64,000 bases of DNA, taken from NCBI GenBank assembly GCA_964351625.1, contig CAYGOV010000008.1:1-64000 (forward strand), given 5' to 3'. Positions 18,308 through 26,924 of this stretch are shown in pieces; within the stretch, counting starts at the first letter, position 1; each line of letters starts with the position of its first letter. The notes under the pieces were generated by a model. It saw nothing but the letters and a program-made list of their open reading frames with translations. It ran no database searches and had not been told where the DNA came from. The DNA is from Marinoscillum sp964351625 (GTDB lineage: Bacteria > Bacteroidota > Bacteroidia > Cytophagales > Cyclobacteriaceae). Made by a program: the position numbers and the translations under genes.

Positions 18308-19075
18308 CTATAAGCGAATGGTAAAGTGCTGCTTTTCCATAGGATAATTGGGAAAAATGATTCCAGCTTCGAAAACGTCAATAGTCAAGAGATAGTCAGT
18401 ATTTGCAACTATTTCTTTCCAAGCATTTAGCATGTCTTGTGACCAATAAATATCATGAATCACTATGCAATCGACATCTTTTGCTTTGGACCTAATCGTT
18501 TCTAGATAGAAATGGATCGTCTCTGAACGGTGGTCAGCATCAAGGAAAACAATGTTTGGAGCCGCTTCTTCTAGAGCTGATACAAATTCCTCTTGAACTA
18601 ACCCTTGTACTATATTGATACTGTCGATTGACAAAGCCTTAAAGTTGCGTGAAGCACATGCTGCAAGCTCCTTGGAACCTTCTATTGTCCAGATTTTTAA
18701 TCCTTCAACAGAGCCCATGTAAGCAGTATTCAAACCAATTGATGTGCCTGTTTCCAATATTCGTTTATACCCAAGGTACTTGATCAAACGAACAAGAAAA
18801 TAAGAGAATCTATGTGAAGAGGCTACTTGGTTTTTGAGGCTGGCTACCGTGCTAGCTTTAGCTTCATTTGATTTTGGGTCGAGAAACTCAATGCGCTCTT
18901 TTTGCACAAAGAACTTACGAATAGCCAGTAATTCTGCCTCTTCTTGTTGATCAAAAGATCTGAAAACTTTATTGTAAAGGTTGAATAGAAAAGGTGAGTG
19001 AAGGTCATGTGCATTTTGACTCTTCAACCTGTGTAAAAAGAAGTGAAATGAAGTAAATAGGGGAGAAGCCAACAA
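18308..19075 (-). CDS. Class I SAM-dependent methyltransferase
   Basis: A 255-residue Rossmann-fold methyltransferase. Motif I is ILETGTSIGLNTAYMG (about 101-116), followed by the acidic IEGSKELAA and IVFLDADHRSETI (motif IV with Asp residues), similar to O-methyltransferases. The N-terminal LKSQNAHDLHSPFLFNLYN block is a signature of the Bacteroidota version. The substrate is not known. The only reasonable start is TTG at 19075, directly against the apaG stop with no spacer; no ATG exists before motif I, and the N-terminal block would otherwise be lost. Confidence 0.85.
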   Translation of the reverse strand: MLASPLFTSFHFFLHRLKSQNAHDLHSPFLFNLYNKVFRSFDQQEEAELLAIRKFFVQKERIEFLDPKSNEAKASTVASLKNQVASSHRFSYFLVRLIKYLGYKRILETGTSIGLNTAYMGSVEGLKIWTIEGSKELAACASRNFKALSIDSINIVQGLVQEEFVSALEEAAPNIVFLDADHRSETIHFYLETIRSKAKDVDCIVIHDIYWSQDMLNAWKEIVANTDYLLTIDVFEAGIIFPNYPMEKQHFTIRL

Positions 19076-19462
19076 TTAGTTCAGCTTAAAGGGAACTACC
19101 ATATCAAACTGAGGTATGTTCACTTTGAATTTTTTGCCGTCCACTAATCTTTCCATAGTATAGTAACCGAGCATCTTACCAATTCCAGATTTTAGATTGC
19201 ATCCAGATACGTAGCTATGCATTTGACCTGGCTCCAAAATTGGCTGCTTACCAACCACACCTTCGCCTTCCACTTCTCGCTTAGGAAACGTAGCATCGAT
19301 TATATCCCAATGTCTTGAAAGCAGCTGAATCGTTTTATCGCTCAGATTTTCAATGGTGATCTGATAGGTAAACACAAAATGACTCTGACCAGGATTGGAG
19401 TATTCCTGTTGGTATTCTGTATCTACCGTCACCTTGACACCTTTGGTTGTATCTGTCGTCAT
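19076..19462 (-). CDS. apaG: ApaG domain protein
   Basis: A 128-residue fibronectin-type III-like fold protein of the ApaG family, sometimes linked to magnesium/cobalt homeostasis; the mechanism is not established. Conserved blocks visible are HFVFTYQITIEN, LLSRHWDIIDA, and GVVGKQPILEPG followed by SGCNLKSGIGKMLGYY. Normal length. It diverges from ung with 78 nt between start codons, and the methyltransferase follows directly. Confidence 0.95.
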   Translation of the reverse strand: MTTDTTKGVKVTVDTEYQQEYSNPGQSHFVFTYQITIENLSDKTIQLLSRHWDIIDATFPKREVEGEGVVGKQPILEPGQMHSYVSGCNLKSGIGKMLGYYTMERLVDGKKFKVNIPQFDMVVPFKLN

Positions 19463-19540
19463 GTTGCTGCTTTGCGGAAGAAATTTATAAGATTCTATTT
19501 TATATTACCAACAATCATAAGAAAGTTTCTATTAAATAAA

Positions 19541-20203
19541 ATGCAGGTCAATATAGAGGAGTCTTGGAAACAAGCATTAAGAGGTGAGTTTGATAAGCCA
19601 TATTTTCATGAACTAGTGGCTTTTGTGAAAGATGAATACAAGAATAACATCGTTTATCCTCCAGGAAAGCATATTTTTAATGCATTCGAACATACGCCCT
19701 TTGACCAAGTAAAAGTGGTGATACTAGGGCAAGATCCATATCACGGACCAAATCAAGCGCATGGATTAAGTTTCTCAGTTAAGGAAGGAGTGGTGATGCC
19801 TCCTTCACTTGTCAATATTTTTAAGGAATTGAGTACAGACTTAGGGTTACCAATCCCACCTCATGGCAATCTTGAAAAATGGGCGAAGCAAGGTGTTTTA
19901 CTTTTAAACGCCACACTTACAGTACGAGCTAGAACCCCTGGATCTCACCAAAATAAAGGGTGGGAGTCATTCACTGATGCAGTAATAGAAAGCCTAGCTA
20001 AAAGCCGAGAACGATTGGTATTTATTCTTTGGGGAGCCTACGCACAAAAGAAAGGAGAGGTGATTCAATTTGATCAGCATCATGTAATTCAGTCACCACA
20101 TCCTTCACCATTTTCTGCTTATAAAGGTTTTTTTGGCAGTAAGCCCTTTTCCAAAACCAATGATTATCTTGCAAGTAATGGTATAAAACCAATTAGCTGG
20201 TAA
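19541..20203 (+). CDS. ung: Uracil-DNA glycosylase
   Basis: Removes uracil from DNA as the first step of base excision repair. Family 1 motifs are clear: the water-activating loop GQDPYHGPNQAHGL (Asp and His of the active site) and the leucine-loop HPSPFSAYKGFFG. I start it at the ATG at 19541 (220 residues), since the frame continues upstream through the apaG gene but the family N-terminus begins here. Codons before this ATG encode no conserved sequence. Confidence 0.97.
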   Translation: MQVNIEESWKQALRGEFDKPYFHELVAFVKDEYKNNIVYPPGKHIFNAFEHTPFDQVKVVILGQDPYHGPNQAHGLSFSVKEGVVMPPSLVNIFKELSTDLGLPIPPHGNLEKWAKQGVLLLNATLTVRARTPGSHQNKGWESFTDAVIESLAKSRERLVFILWGAYAQKKGEVIQFDQHHVIQSPHPSPFSAYKGFFGSKPFSKTNDYLASNGIKPISW

Positions 20204-20206
20204 GAT

Positions 20207-20335
20207 ATGAGCTATTATGATCATTTGGAGACAAGTCGAGAGCGAAGGAGTACACTTCCAGGCTGTATGATGTTAGTCGGCTTTATAGTTGGATGTATTT
20301 TGCTTTTAAGGCTATTAGCTTATTGGTTGTCTTAG
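20207..20335 (+). CDS. Putative 42-residue single-span membrane protein
   Basis: Begins with ATG 3 nt after the ung stop. The peptide starts MSYYDHLETSRERRSTLPG, so it has a charged N-terminus, followed by a hydrophobic helix (CMMLVGFIVGCILLLRLL) and ends AYWLS. Its stop overlaps the end of the antiporter gene by 4 nt on the opposite strand. The arginine-then-hydrophobic layout is what a small membrane protein looks like, and similar short ORFs are often missed. No family known. Could also be a chance ORF. Confidence 0.45.
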   Translation: MSYYDHLETSRERRSTLPGCMMLVGFIVGCILLLRLLAYWLS

Positions 20336-22182
20336 TTTGGTTCTACTTCCTGAGACATTTCTTCACCTTCTTCTATTTCGAACTCCGATTTTTTGATATA
20401 AATGAGCTGATTCATTTTGTCAAAGTCACTTGAAAATCCCGTAATAAGTTCAAAGTCATTGCCGTCACTTTTCAGAAACATAGGCACTATGCGCTTACCG
20501 TAATTGGACATGAAGTCTTCGTACTGATTGCTATTGTGAAAATTAAATTCAGAATAAACATCCGAACCTCGGAGCATTTGGACAAGCGATACAAAATCAG
20601 TTCGGGAGTTGAAAAGTACATTTTTAGGAAGTGGTAAGTTGCTATTGTCAGCTTCCTCTTTGCTAGCCAAGCGAAACACATTCTCAGTACCAAGCTCTTC
20701 TTCAAACCATTTGCAGGCAAGGTCATTTAACCCGGAGTTGGAAGTGGTAGCTACTAATTTACCTATTTTGGAAAGATCTATATCATCAAAGACTTGATCC
20801 GAAAGGATGTTGGACTGTAATGTTCGGAGACCTACTTTTTTTGCTTCAGCTATACTAGGGGCGGATGTGTCCACAATAAGCACATAAACACCCATTTCTT
20901 TCAGTTTGAGTCCTATTCTTCTTGCGAGCTCATTTGCACCGACAATAAGGATTCCTTTAGGTTCTTTTCTCCTGACACCCAATAAGGACGCAACATATTT
21001 AGCAGTAGAGCCTTGGAAGACAACCGTGCCAACGATTATGAGAAATACGAGTGGGAGCAAAAGCTCCGCTTCTTTTGGATCAACAGGGGAATCAGGTTTT
21101 ACTAGCTCAAGCGAAAAAAGCGATGCAACAGCTGCTGCAACTATACCTTTGGGCCCCACCCAAGAAATAAATGCCTTTTCTCGCCAATTGAGATTGGATC
21201 GAAGGGTACTAAGGATAACGCCGATGGGTCTTACTAACAGAATAATTACAAAAAAGAGACCAATACTTATCCAACCCAATTTTTCGATCTGGATAATATT
21301 GATTCTAGATGATAGGAGTATGAAAAGTACAGATATTAGTATCACACTAATGTCCTCTTTGAATGAGATAATTTTCTTGAGCTCTTCCAGTTTTACATTG
21401 GCAAGGATGATACCCATGACTGTGACGGCCATAAGTCCCGCTTCTGCATGTATCAATTCAGAAAAAGCAAAAGTGAAGATGACCAAAGCCAGTGTGAAAA
21501 CATTCTGAAGATATCCTGGTAGTGCATTTCTTTTAATGAGTGTGTAGAGGAAGAATGCACCAAACCCACCTGCGACAATTCCAGCGGAAATAGTGATGAA
21601 AAATTCCTGTAATACTTCGAAAGTATAACCAGAAGTCTCGTGTGTTGATACGATAAACTCATACATCAATACAGCTATCAAGGCTCCGAGGGGATCAATG
21701 AGGATGCCTTCCCATTTAAGCACTGTGTTTACATTGGAATTCGGCTTTACATTTCGAAGAATTGGTACAACCACAGTAGGGCCAGATACGATGATCAACG
21801 CTCCAAAGAGGAACGACATCTGCCAACTCAATCCCATAAGGTAATGTGCGGCTAAACCGCCTCCAAAGAAAGTAACTATTGCACCAATGACCAGTAGGTT
21901 ACGAACAGTTCCAGCAAGGCTTCTAAGCTCTTTGAGGTTAAGTGTCAAACCACCTTCAAAAAGGATTACTCCTACAGCTATTGAAACAAAAGAGAAGAGT
22001 AAATCACCTGTGAAAATAGCATCGCCATCTATGAGTTTTGATCCATCTGGTGTTACCAAGGTAGCAATAGGGCCAATGGCTAGACCGATAAGTATTAGGG
22101 GCAAAATTGCTGGTTGCTTTATTTTCCAAGCAAGCCACTGCGCAAAGATTCCTAAGACAAAAATACTGGCTAATTCGAGCAT
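20332..22182 (-). CDS. Cation/proton antiporter with TrkA-N domain
   Basis: A CPA-type (Na+ or K+)/H+ antiporter: a membrane domain of about 400 residues (roughly 12 hydrophobic segments) fused to a cytosolic TrkA-N nucleotide-binding domain (GILIVGANELARRIG near residue 415) and a short TrkA-C-like tail. The sequence GVILFEGGLTLNLKELR and VSGPTVVVPILR are typical of the core helices. It should help keep cytosolic pH and ion balance. Reading from ATG at 22182 gives 616 residues; a TTG 36 nt upstream would add 12 residues (start MAILAE), but the ATG better matches the family. It lies 66 nt after lepB and may be read with it. Confidence 0.92.
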   Translation of the reverse strand: MLELASIFVLGIFAQWLAWKIKQPAILPLILIGLAIGPIATLVTPDGSKLIDGDAIFTGDLLFSFVSIAVGVILFEGGLTLNLKELRSLAGTVRNLLVIGAIVTFFGGGLAAHYLMGLSWQMSFLFGALIIVSGPTVVVPILRNVKPNSNVNTVLKWEGILIDPLGALIAVLMYEFIVSTHETSGYTFEVLQEFFITISAGIVAGGFGAFFLYTLIKRNALPGYLQNVFTLALVIFTFAFSELIHAEAGLMAVTVMGIILANVKLEELKKIISFKEDISVILISVLFILLSSRINIIQIEKLGWISIGLFFVIILLVRPIGVILSTLRSNLNWREKAFISWVGPKGIVAAAVASLFSLELVKPDSPVDPKEAELLLPLVFLIIVGTVVFQGSTAKYVASLLGVRRKEPKGILIVGANELARRIGLKLKEMGVYVLIVDTSAPSIAEAKKVGLRTLQSNILSDQVFDDIDLSKIGKLVATTSNSGLNDLACKWFEEELGTENVFRLASKEEADNSNLPLPKNVLFNSRTDFVSLVQMLRGSDVYSEFNFHNSNQYEDFMSNYGKRIVPMFLKSDGNDFELITGFSSDFDKMNQLIYIKKSEFEIEEGEEMSQEVEPN

Positions 22183-22248
22183 ATTGTATGTTTGATGACT
22201 TTCAGCTAAGATAGCCAAAGATCAGAATGCTTCGAAGCACCTTATGGA

Positions 22249-23709
22249 TTACTTGATAGGATTAAATAGTCTGCTCCAGCGAATTTTGTTCAGTAATGAC
22301 CCTTTGTCATCTAATGACATCCAAATAAATGAAGCCTCACCAACGATGTTGTCTTCAGGCACAAATCCCCAATATCTAGAATCTTCCGAGTTGTGTCTGT
22401 TGTCACCCATCATGAAGTAGTAGTCTTTGGTGAATGTATACTCAGAAACTGCTTGACCGTCTATGATCAATTGGTTGCCATCAATAGTTGCGTCCTCAAG
22501 ATTCTCATAATCTATGATAGTAGAGCCATACATCGCTAGTGACTTCTCGTCTATTTGTATAGTAATCCCTCGTCCTGGTATGTTTAGTGGTCCGAAGTTG
22601 TCGGCATTCCATGGGAAAACTTCAAAATTTGGAAAAATACGTGGTTCTGCGTTTTCCTCATTCATGAAGACAGGATCAGCAGAAATTACGAAATCAAGTG
22701 CCTCTAGCTTAGTAGCTTCCTCTTCATTGGTCAATACGATATATCCTTTTTGTCCTACGGGGCCTGTAGTCGGGCCGTATTCCCAAATATTATAATCCTT
22801 GAATACACGGTCTCTGATTACTTGATTAGTAGCAACGAAATATTTGTGTTGCATCATTTCAGGGTTTTTACCTGGCTCATCATTAATGTAGACTTGACCT
22901 TGTTTGACTTGTATTTTGTCGCCAGGCACTGCCACACATCTTTTTATATAGTGAGTTTTAAGATCTAGTGGGTGATAACCCCCGTCTGGTCGTCGATTGT
23001 ATTGATCATTAACAGGATAATTGAAGACCACCACATCATTTCTTTCTACTTTTCCAAGAGAAGGGAGTCTCAATTGCGGAAGTTCAAATGCTTCGATATA
23101 CGATGGTATTTCCGTACCCCAAATTTTAGCATGCGTCAGTGGTAATTGGATAGGAGTTTTAGGTGTTCTAGGGCCATAGTTGATTTTACTTACAAATAAG
23201 AAATCACCAACTAGAAGTGAGCGCTCCATAGAAGGAGTAGGAATCACATATGCTTCCATAAATATCCATCGGATGAAAGTAGCAGCAAATACAGCGAACA
23301 CGATAGCTTCAAACCACTCTTGGCCAATTGTCCGTACTCTTTTTGGCATTTCTGCAGCCTTACCTAAGTATTTAGCATCACTGAAAGCGATATACACCAT
23401 GTAGAAAGGAGCGAAGATTACACCTAATGATTGATCTACATAAGAATACCTTCCAAATGATTTGAGCAAATCAAGATGAATGGTCAGGGCAATAAAGAAA
23501 TTTACCACTGGCACGAAAAACAAAGCAATCCACCATTTTGGTCTTCCTATGATCTCCAAGTGCACATAGTAATTGTAGAAAGGAACGAATCCAATCCAGC
23601 CTGCTTTACCTGCCTTTTCGAAAAACTTATAATAGGATATTGCCTGAAGCAGATACCAGCCTATGACAAATACCAAGGTAAACCCTAGGCTAAAATCGTT
23701 TAGATACAT
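22249..23709 (-). CDS. lepB: Signal peptidase I with N-terminal membrane extension
   Basis: Removes Sec/Tat signal peptides at the periplasmic face. At 486 residues it is long: an N-terminal membrane part (1-115, several TM helices, like DUF5684) precedes the usual TM anchor and peptidase domain. The catalytic Ser is in PTPSMERSL (S160) and the general-base Lys in HYIKRCVAVPGD (K256); the C-terminal box GDNRHNSEDSRYWGFV is present. This enlarged form is usual in Bacteroidota. TAATG overlap with dapB. Confidence 0.96.
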   Translation of the reverse strand: MYLNDFSLGFTLVFVIGWYLLQAISYYKFFEKAGKAGWIGFVPFYNYYVHLEIIGRPKWWIALFFVPVVNFFIALTIHLDLLKSFGRYSYVDQSLGVIFAPFYMVYIAFSDAKYLGKAAEMPKRVRTIGQEWFEAIVFAVFAATFIRWIFMEAYVIPTPSMERSLLVGDFLFVSKINYGPRTPKTPIQLPLTHAKIWGTEIPSYIEAFELPQLRLPSLGKVERNDVVVFNYPVNDQYNRRPDGGYHPLDLKTHYIKRCVAVPGDKIQVKQGQVYINDEPGKNPEMMQHKYFVATNQVIRDRVFKDYNIWEYGPTTGPVGQKGYIVLTNEEEATKLEALDFVISADPVFMNEENAEPRIFPNFEVFPWNADNFGPLNIPGRGITIQIDEKSLAMYGSTIIDYENLEDATIDGNQLIIDGQAVSEYTFTKDYYFMMGDNRHNSEDSRYWGFVPEDNIVGEASFIWMSLDDKGSLLNKIRWSRLFNPIK

Positions 23710-24431
23710 TATGAATTGCTATTTAAAAAGTCTTTAATTGATAGAACACCTGTCTGGTTAGTTGCCCATTCTGCTACGATTATTACACCATCTGCAAAAA
23801 CTTTTCTATCATTAGCGCAATGAGTTATGGTGATGCTCTCTAGTGGAGAATCATATTGCACTGTATGTGTTCCGGGAACCTCACCTTCTCGAAGTGATAT
23901 TATACTTAGTTCATTTGGTTTGTCTGTTGACTCATTTACCCAACCGTCTATTTGTTGATTACTTTTTATCAATCCCTCAGCCAATGATATCGCTGTTCCA
24001 CTTGGTGCATCCTTTTTATGGATATGATGTATTTCTTCCATTGATGGTCGAAAAGTGCTGAGATTTTTCATTTTCTCAGCCAACCATTCATTTAGTTCGA
24101 AGAAAAGATTGACACCAATGCTATAATTGGAAGCATAGAGAAAAGTGCCATTAGTTTGATCACACAGGTCAACTACCTCTTGATAGTGTTCCAACCAACC
24201 TGTGGTTCCTACAAGTGTCTTTACTTTATTATTTAGTAATGTTTTTATGTTTTGGAGTGCAGATTCTGGTTGAGAAAACTCAATGGCGATATCAGTATTT
24301 TCAGGTTTGATTTTATTAATGTCGTCGGCATTGTCCTGATCAATGATCATAATGATTTTATGACCTTTAGATAAAGCGATCTGTTCTATGGTTTTACCCA
24401 TTTTACCATAACCGACAAGCGCAATTTTCAT
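23709..24431 (-). CDS. dapB: 4-hydroxy-tetrahydrodipicolinate reductase
   Basis: NAD(P)H-dependent step of lysine/diaminopimelate synthesis, needed for peptidoglycan. The Rossmann motif is GYGKMGKTI at residues 7-15; the substrate loop HHIHKKDAPSGTA holds the catalytic His/Lys pair. At 240 residues it is slightly short but complete. It overlaps lepB by 1 nt and follows the DUF5683 gene by 1 nt. Confidence 0.97.
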   Translation of the reverse strand: MKIALVGYGKMGKTIEQIALSKGHKIIMIIDQDNADDINKIKPENTDIAIEFSQPESALQNIKTLLNNKVKTLVGTTGWLEHYQEVVDLCDQTNGTFLYASNYSIGVNLFFELNEWLAEKMKNLSTFRPSMEEIHHIHKKDAPSGTAISLAEGLIKSNQQIDGWVNESTDKPNELSIISLREGEVPGTHTVQYDSPLESITITHCANDRKVFADGVIIVAEWATNQTGVLSIKDFLNSNS

Positions 24432-24432
24432 C

Positions 24433-25059
24433 TTATTTAATTCTTAATGAAAGTGAAAGACCCACGACTTGCGAAATTACAGGAGTTGACTGAATAGTGG
24501 GAGAGATGGTCATGGAAAGGTTGTCGTTTACTTCAAATTCATGCAAATGTGCAGAGACATGCGCATCTACAATATTTAACAAATAGAAGGCGGAACCAAT
24601 CAAGATGAGCAAATCCCTATTTCGTCTGAAATAATCTCTATTTCTCGTCAAAGATGTTTCGCTAAACCTGTTACTATATGGATTGACTGTGAGAGGATCA
24701 TTATCTACCTCAGCAATCAATGCATTTCTCATCTCATTGTAGATCTTATGATTATAGTTTATGTAATGGCCTATAAGAATTCCTCCACCATACACTAGTG
24801 GTACCTTCCAAAATTGATTGTTGTAAATCTGACCTAGGCCTGGCAAAACAGCCGAAAGCATCGCCGATTTATTAGGATCGAGTTCGGATTTTGTGTCTAT
24901 CAACTCAATATTTTTGAATTCCGAATTAAGAAAGAGTGAATCTGCTTTGGATCGCTGAGCCGATACTTTGCTTACGCAAACTAGACTCAAGAGCAAAATA
25001 ATGAGACCAACTCTCAAGGTATTAGAGATTGAGTAAAGAAAGAATTCGCTCAAGCTCAT
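24433..25059 (-). CDS. DUF5683 domain membrane/secreted protein
   Basis: Bacteroidota-specific family; function unknown to me. A hydrophobic signal (LRVGLIILLLSLVCVSKVSA) is followed by a mature part with SAMLSAVLPGLGQIYNNQFWKVPLVYGG, characteristic of DUF5683, and a membrane helix (LLILIGSAFYLLNIVDA). It ends in amphipathic strands. Start is uncertain: ATG at 25059 overlaps parB by 38 nt, while a TTG at 25017 would begin exactly at the signal peptide (M-R-V-G-L) 4 nt after the parB stop. Gene order parA-parB-DUF5683-dapB-lepB recurs in relatives as I recall. Confidence 0.85.
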   Translation of the reverse strand: MSLSEFFLYSISNTLRVGLIILLLSLVCVSKVSAQRSKADSLFLNSEFKNIELIDTKSELDPNKSAMLSAVLPGLGQIYNNQFWKVPLVYGGGILIGHYINYNHKIYNEMRNALIAEVDNDPLTVNPYSNRFSETSLTRNRDYFRRNRDLLILIGSAFYLLNIVDAHVSAHLHEFEVNDNLSMTISPTIQSTPVISQVVGLSLSLRIK

Positions 25060-25915
25060 CTGCTGAAACGAAAGGAATTTTAATTTCTCCCTTGCTACTA
25101 TCATCTGCTTTGATCTGGATTTTAGTACCAAAGTGGGAGGTAAGCTTGTTTTGAATTTTCACTATCTCTGGGTTTACAGCCTTTGCTGCTTGCCTAGGCT
25201 CCTTTTCTTTACCAGAAAGCTCACGAACGAGTTCTTCTACTTTTCTTACTGAAAGTGCGTCCTTCAAAGTTCTTTTGAAGATATCTAACTGCTGGTCCAC
25301 ATTCTCAATACTGATAATTGCACGAGCATGACCCATAGATAATTGGCCATCACGTAGCGCAATCTGAATATCTGGAGGTAGTTTTAATAGTCTAAGGTAG
25401 TTAGTGACAGTAGATCTGTTTTTTCCTACCCGTCCACCAAGTTCTTCTTGCTTTAGGTCACATTCAGAAAGTAATCTTTGATAGCTCAAGGCTATTTCTA
25501 TAGAGTTAAGACTCTCTCTCTGGATATTCTCAATAAGTGCCATTTCCAGCATTTGCTGATCATTGGCAGTTCTTATGTACGCTGGAATATTGATCAAACC
25601 AGCTTTACGGCTAGCTTGTAATCTTCGTTCTCCAGAGATCAACTGAAACTCATTCTCGCTTAACGCGCGAACAGTAATAGGTTGAATGATTCCTTGGACC
25701 CTAATCGATTCAGCAAGTTCCTCAAGAGCTTCTTCGTTGAAGTCTGTACGTGGTTGGAAAGGATTTACTTCTATACTTGCTATTGCGATTTCGCTTATGG
25801 CACCCTTGATAGTTGCTCCAGCTCCACTTAGCTTTTCTTTCTCTTCAGAGTCTTCAAGCAATGCTCCCAAACCTCTACCAAGTCCAGATCTCTTTTTCCA
25901 CTTCTTTTCTGTCAT
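25022..25915 (-). CDS. parB: Chromosome partitioning protein ParB
   Basis: CTP-dependent DNA clamp loaded at parS sites for chromosome segregation. The N-terminal ParB/Srx domain has VNPFQPRTDF and the GERRLQASR CTP-binding motif; a helix-turn-helix follows (GKNRSTVTNYLRLL), then the C-terminal dimerisation region. 297 residues, normal. It lies 9 nt after parA. I found no convincing canonical parS in the window. Confidence 0.97.
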   Translation of the reverse strand: MTEKKWKKRSGLGRGLGALLEDSEEKEKLSGAGATIKGAISEIAIASIEVNPFQPRTDFNEEALEELAESIRVQGIIQPITVRALSENEFQLISGERRLQASRKAGLINIPAYIRTANDQQMLEMALIENIQRESLNSIEIALSYQRLLSECDLKQEELGGRVGKNRSTVTNYLRLLKLPPDIQIALRDGQLSMGHARAIISIENVDQQLDIFKRTLKDALSVRKVEELVRELSGKEKEPRQAAKAVNPEIVKIQNKLTSHFGTKIQIKADDSSKGEIKIPFVSADELERILSLLNL

Positions 25916-25924
25916 ATGATTTTC

Positions 25925-26698
25925 TTAAGTAGAGACTTTATTTCTTTCGATGATTTCGCGAGCCAAGTTCAAGTAAGCTAAGGAACCTTTGCTATCGGCA
26001 TCATGCGCTATTGCAGGCAATCCAAAACTAGGAGACTCACTCAATTTGATGTTTCGAGGTATCAGCGTATCAAAAGCCATGCTTTGAAAATGAGTTCTTA
26101 CTTCAGATACCACTTGATTGGAAAGATTCAACCTAGTGTCATACATGGTCAATAAGATTCCTTCTATTTCAAGCTCTGGATTCAATCGGTTCTGAATGAT
26201 CTTAATTGTATTGAGAAGTTTACCCAAACCTTCCAAAGCAAAGTACTCACACTGCACTGGAACAATTACTGAATCGGCTGCTGTAAGTGAATTAACAGTG
26301 ATTAGTCCTAGTGAAGGAGAGCAGTCAACGATGATATAATCGTAATCGTCTTTTATTTCTTTGAAGGCTTCTTTCATTTTCCCCTCTCGATTTGCAATAC
26401 TTACCATTTCTACTTCTGCACCAACTAAGTCGATATGGGAAGGGAGAAGATCAAGGTATTTAATGTCCGTACTTACAATACTTGCTTTTGCACTTGCTCC
26501 ATCTACCATGCATTCGTAGATACTTACTTGTACATCTTTGGGATTCACCCCGACACCAGATGTGGCATTGGCTTGAGGATCAGCATCCACTATCAGCGTT
26601 TTCAGCTCCAGTGCTGCCAAACTTGCAGCTAAATTTATTGCAGTGGTGGTTTTACCTACACCACCTTTTTGATTTGCTATCGCAATGATTTTACCCAT
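25925..26698 (-). CDS. parA: Chromosome partitioning ATPase ParA (Soj)
   Basis: Deviant Walker ATPase that moves ParB-bound origins. Walker A' is NQKGGVGKTT, followed by LIVDADPQANAT and VDCSPSLGLITVNSL. I use the ATG at 26698 (257 residues, MGKIIAIANQKGG); a TTG start 42 nt upstream exists but adds residues not seen in the family. A 34-bp near-palindrome lies at 26861-26894 upstream. Confidence 0.97.
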   Translation of the reverse strand: MGKIIAIANQKGGVGKTTTAINLAASLAALELKTLIVDADPQANATSGVGVNPKDVQVSIYECMVDGASAKASIVSTDIKYLDLLPSHIDLVGAEVEMVSIANREGKMKEAFKEIKDDYDYIIVDCSPSLGLITVNSLTAADSVIVPVQCEYFALEGLGKLLNTIKIIQNRLNPELEIEGILLTMYDTRLNLSNQVVSEVRTHFQSMAFDTLIPRNIKLSESPSFGLPAIAHDADSKGSLAYLNLAREIIERNKVST

Positions 26699-26737
26699 AA
26701 TTGATTGATTGATCCCTTGGACTTTTAAGAGAGCCCA

Positions 26738-26745
26738 CAAATATA
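26738..26745 (-). promoter_or_regulatory. Possible -7 element for parAB operon
   Basis: TATATTTG on the minus strand, 39 nt upstream of the parA ATG, matches TAnnTTTG. No TTG at the right -33 distance, so only one element supports it. Confidence 0.38.
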
Positions 26746-26860
26746 TTTAACCTGAGGTGAAGAATGACGGCTTGCCAAAAAGATTATAAACCTTCAAAAA
26801 TATCAAGTTTACAACCATTTGTTAATCAGATAATTAACATTTTAGATGTGCATAACTAGT

Positions 26861-26894
26861 GCATTACTTCCTGTTTTGAAACAAGAAGTAATGC
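26861..26894. repeat. 34-bp near-perfect palindrome between yidC and parA
   Basis: Two 16-base arms (GCATTACTTCCTGTTT and AAACAAGAAGTAATGC) flank a 2-base centre, with a single mismatched pair. It lies 30 nt past the yidC stop and about 160 nt upstream of parA. On the minus strand no T-run follows, so it is not a standard intrinsic terminator. It could be a protein-binding operator, a cruciform, or a hairpin protecting the yidC transcript end. Confidence 0.7.
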
Positions 26895-26924
26895 AACAGA
26901 AATTGAAATGCTTTTGACTAAGAA

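Noticed and set aside
20906..21508. 200-codon plus-strand frame inside the antiporter gene
   Set aside because: Lies fully opposite a well-supported membrane protein gene and has low-complexity Ser/Ile composition with no motif.
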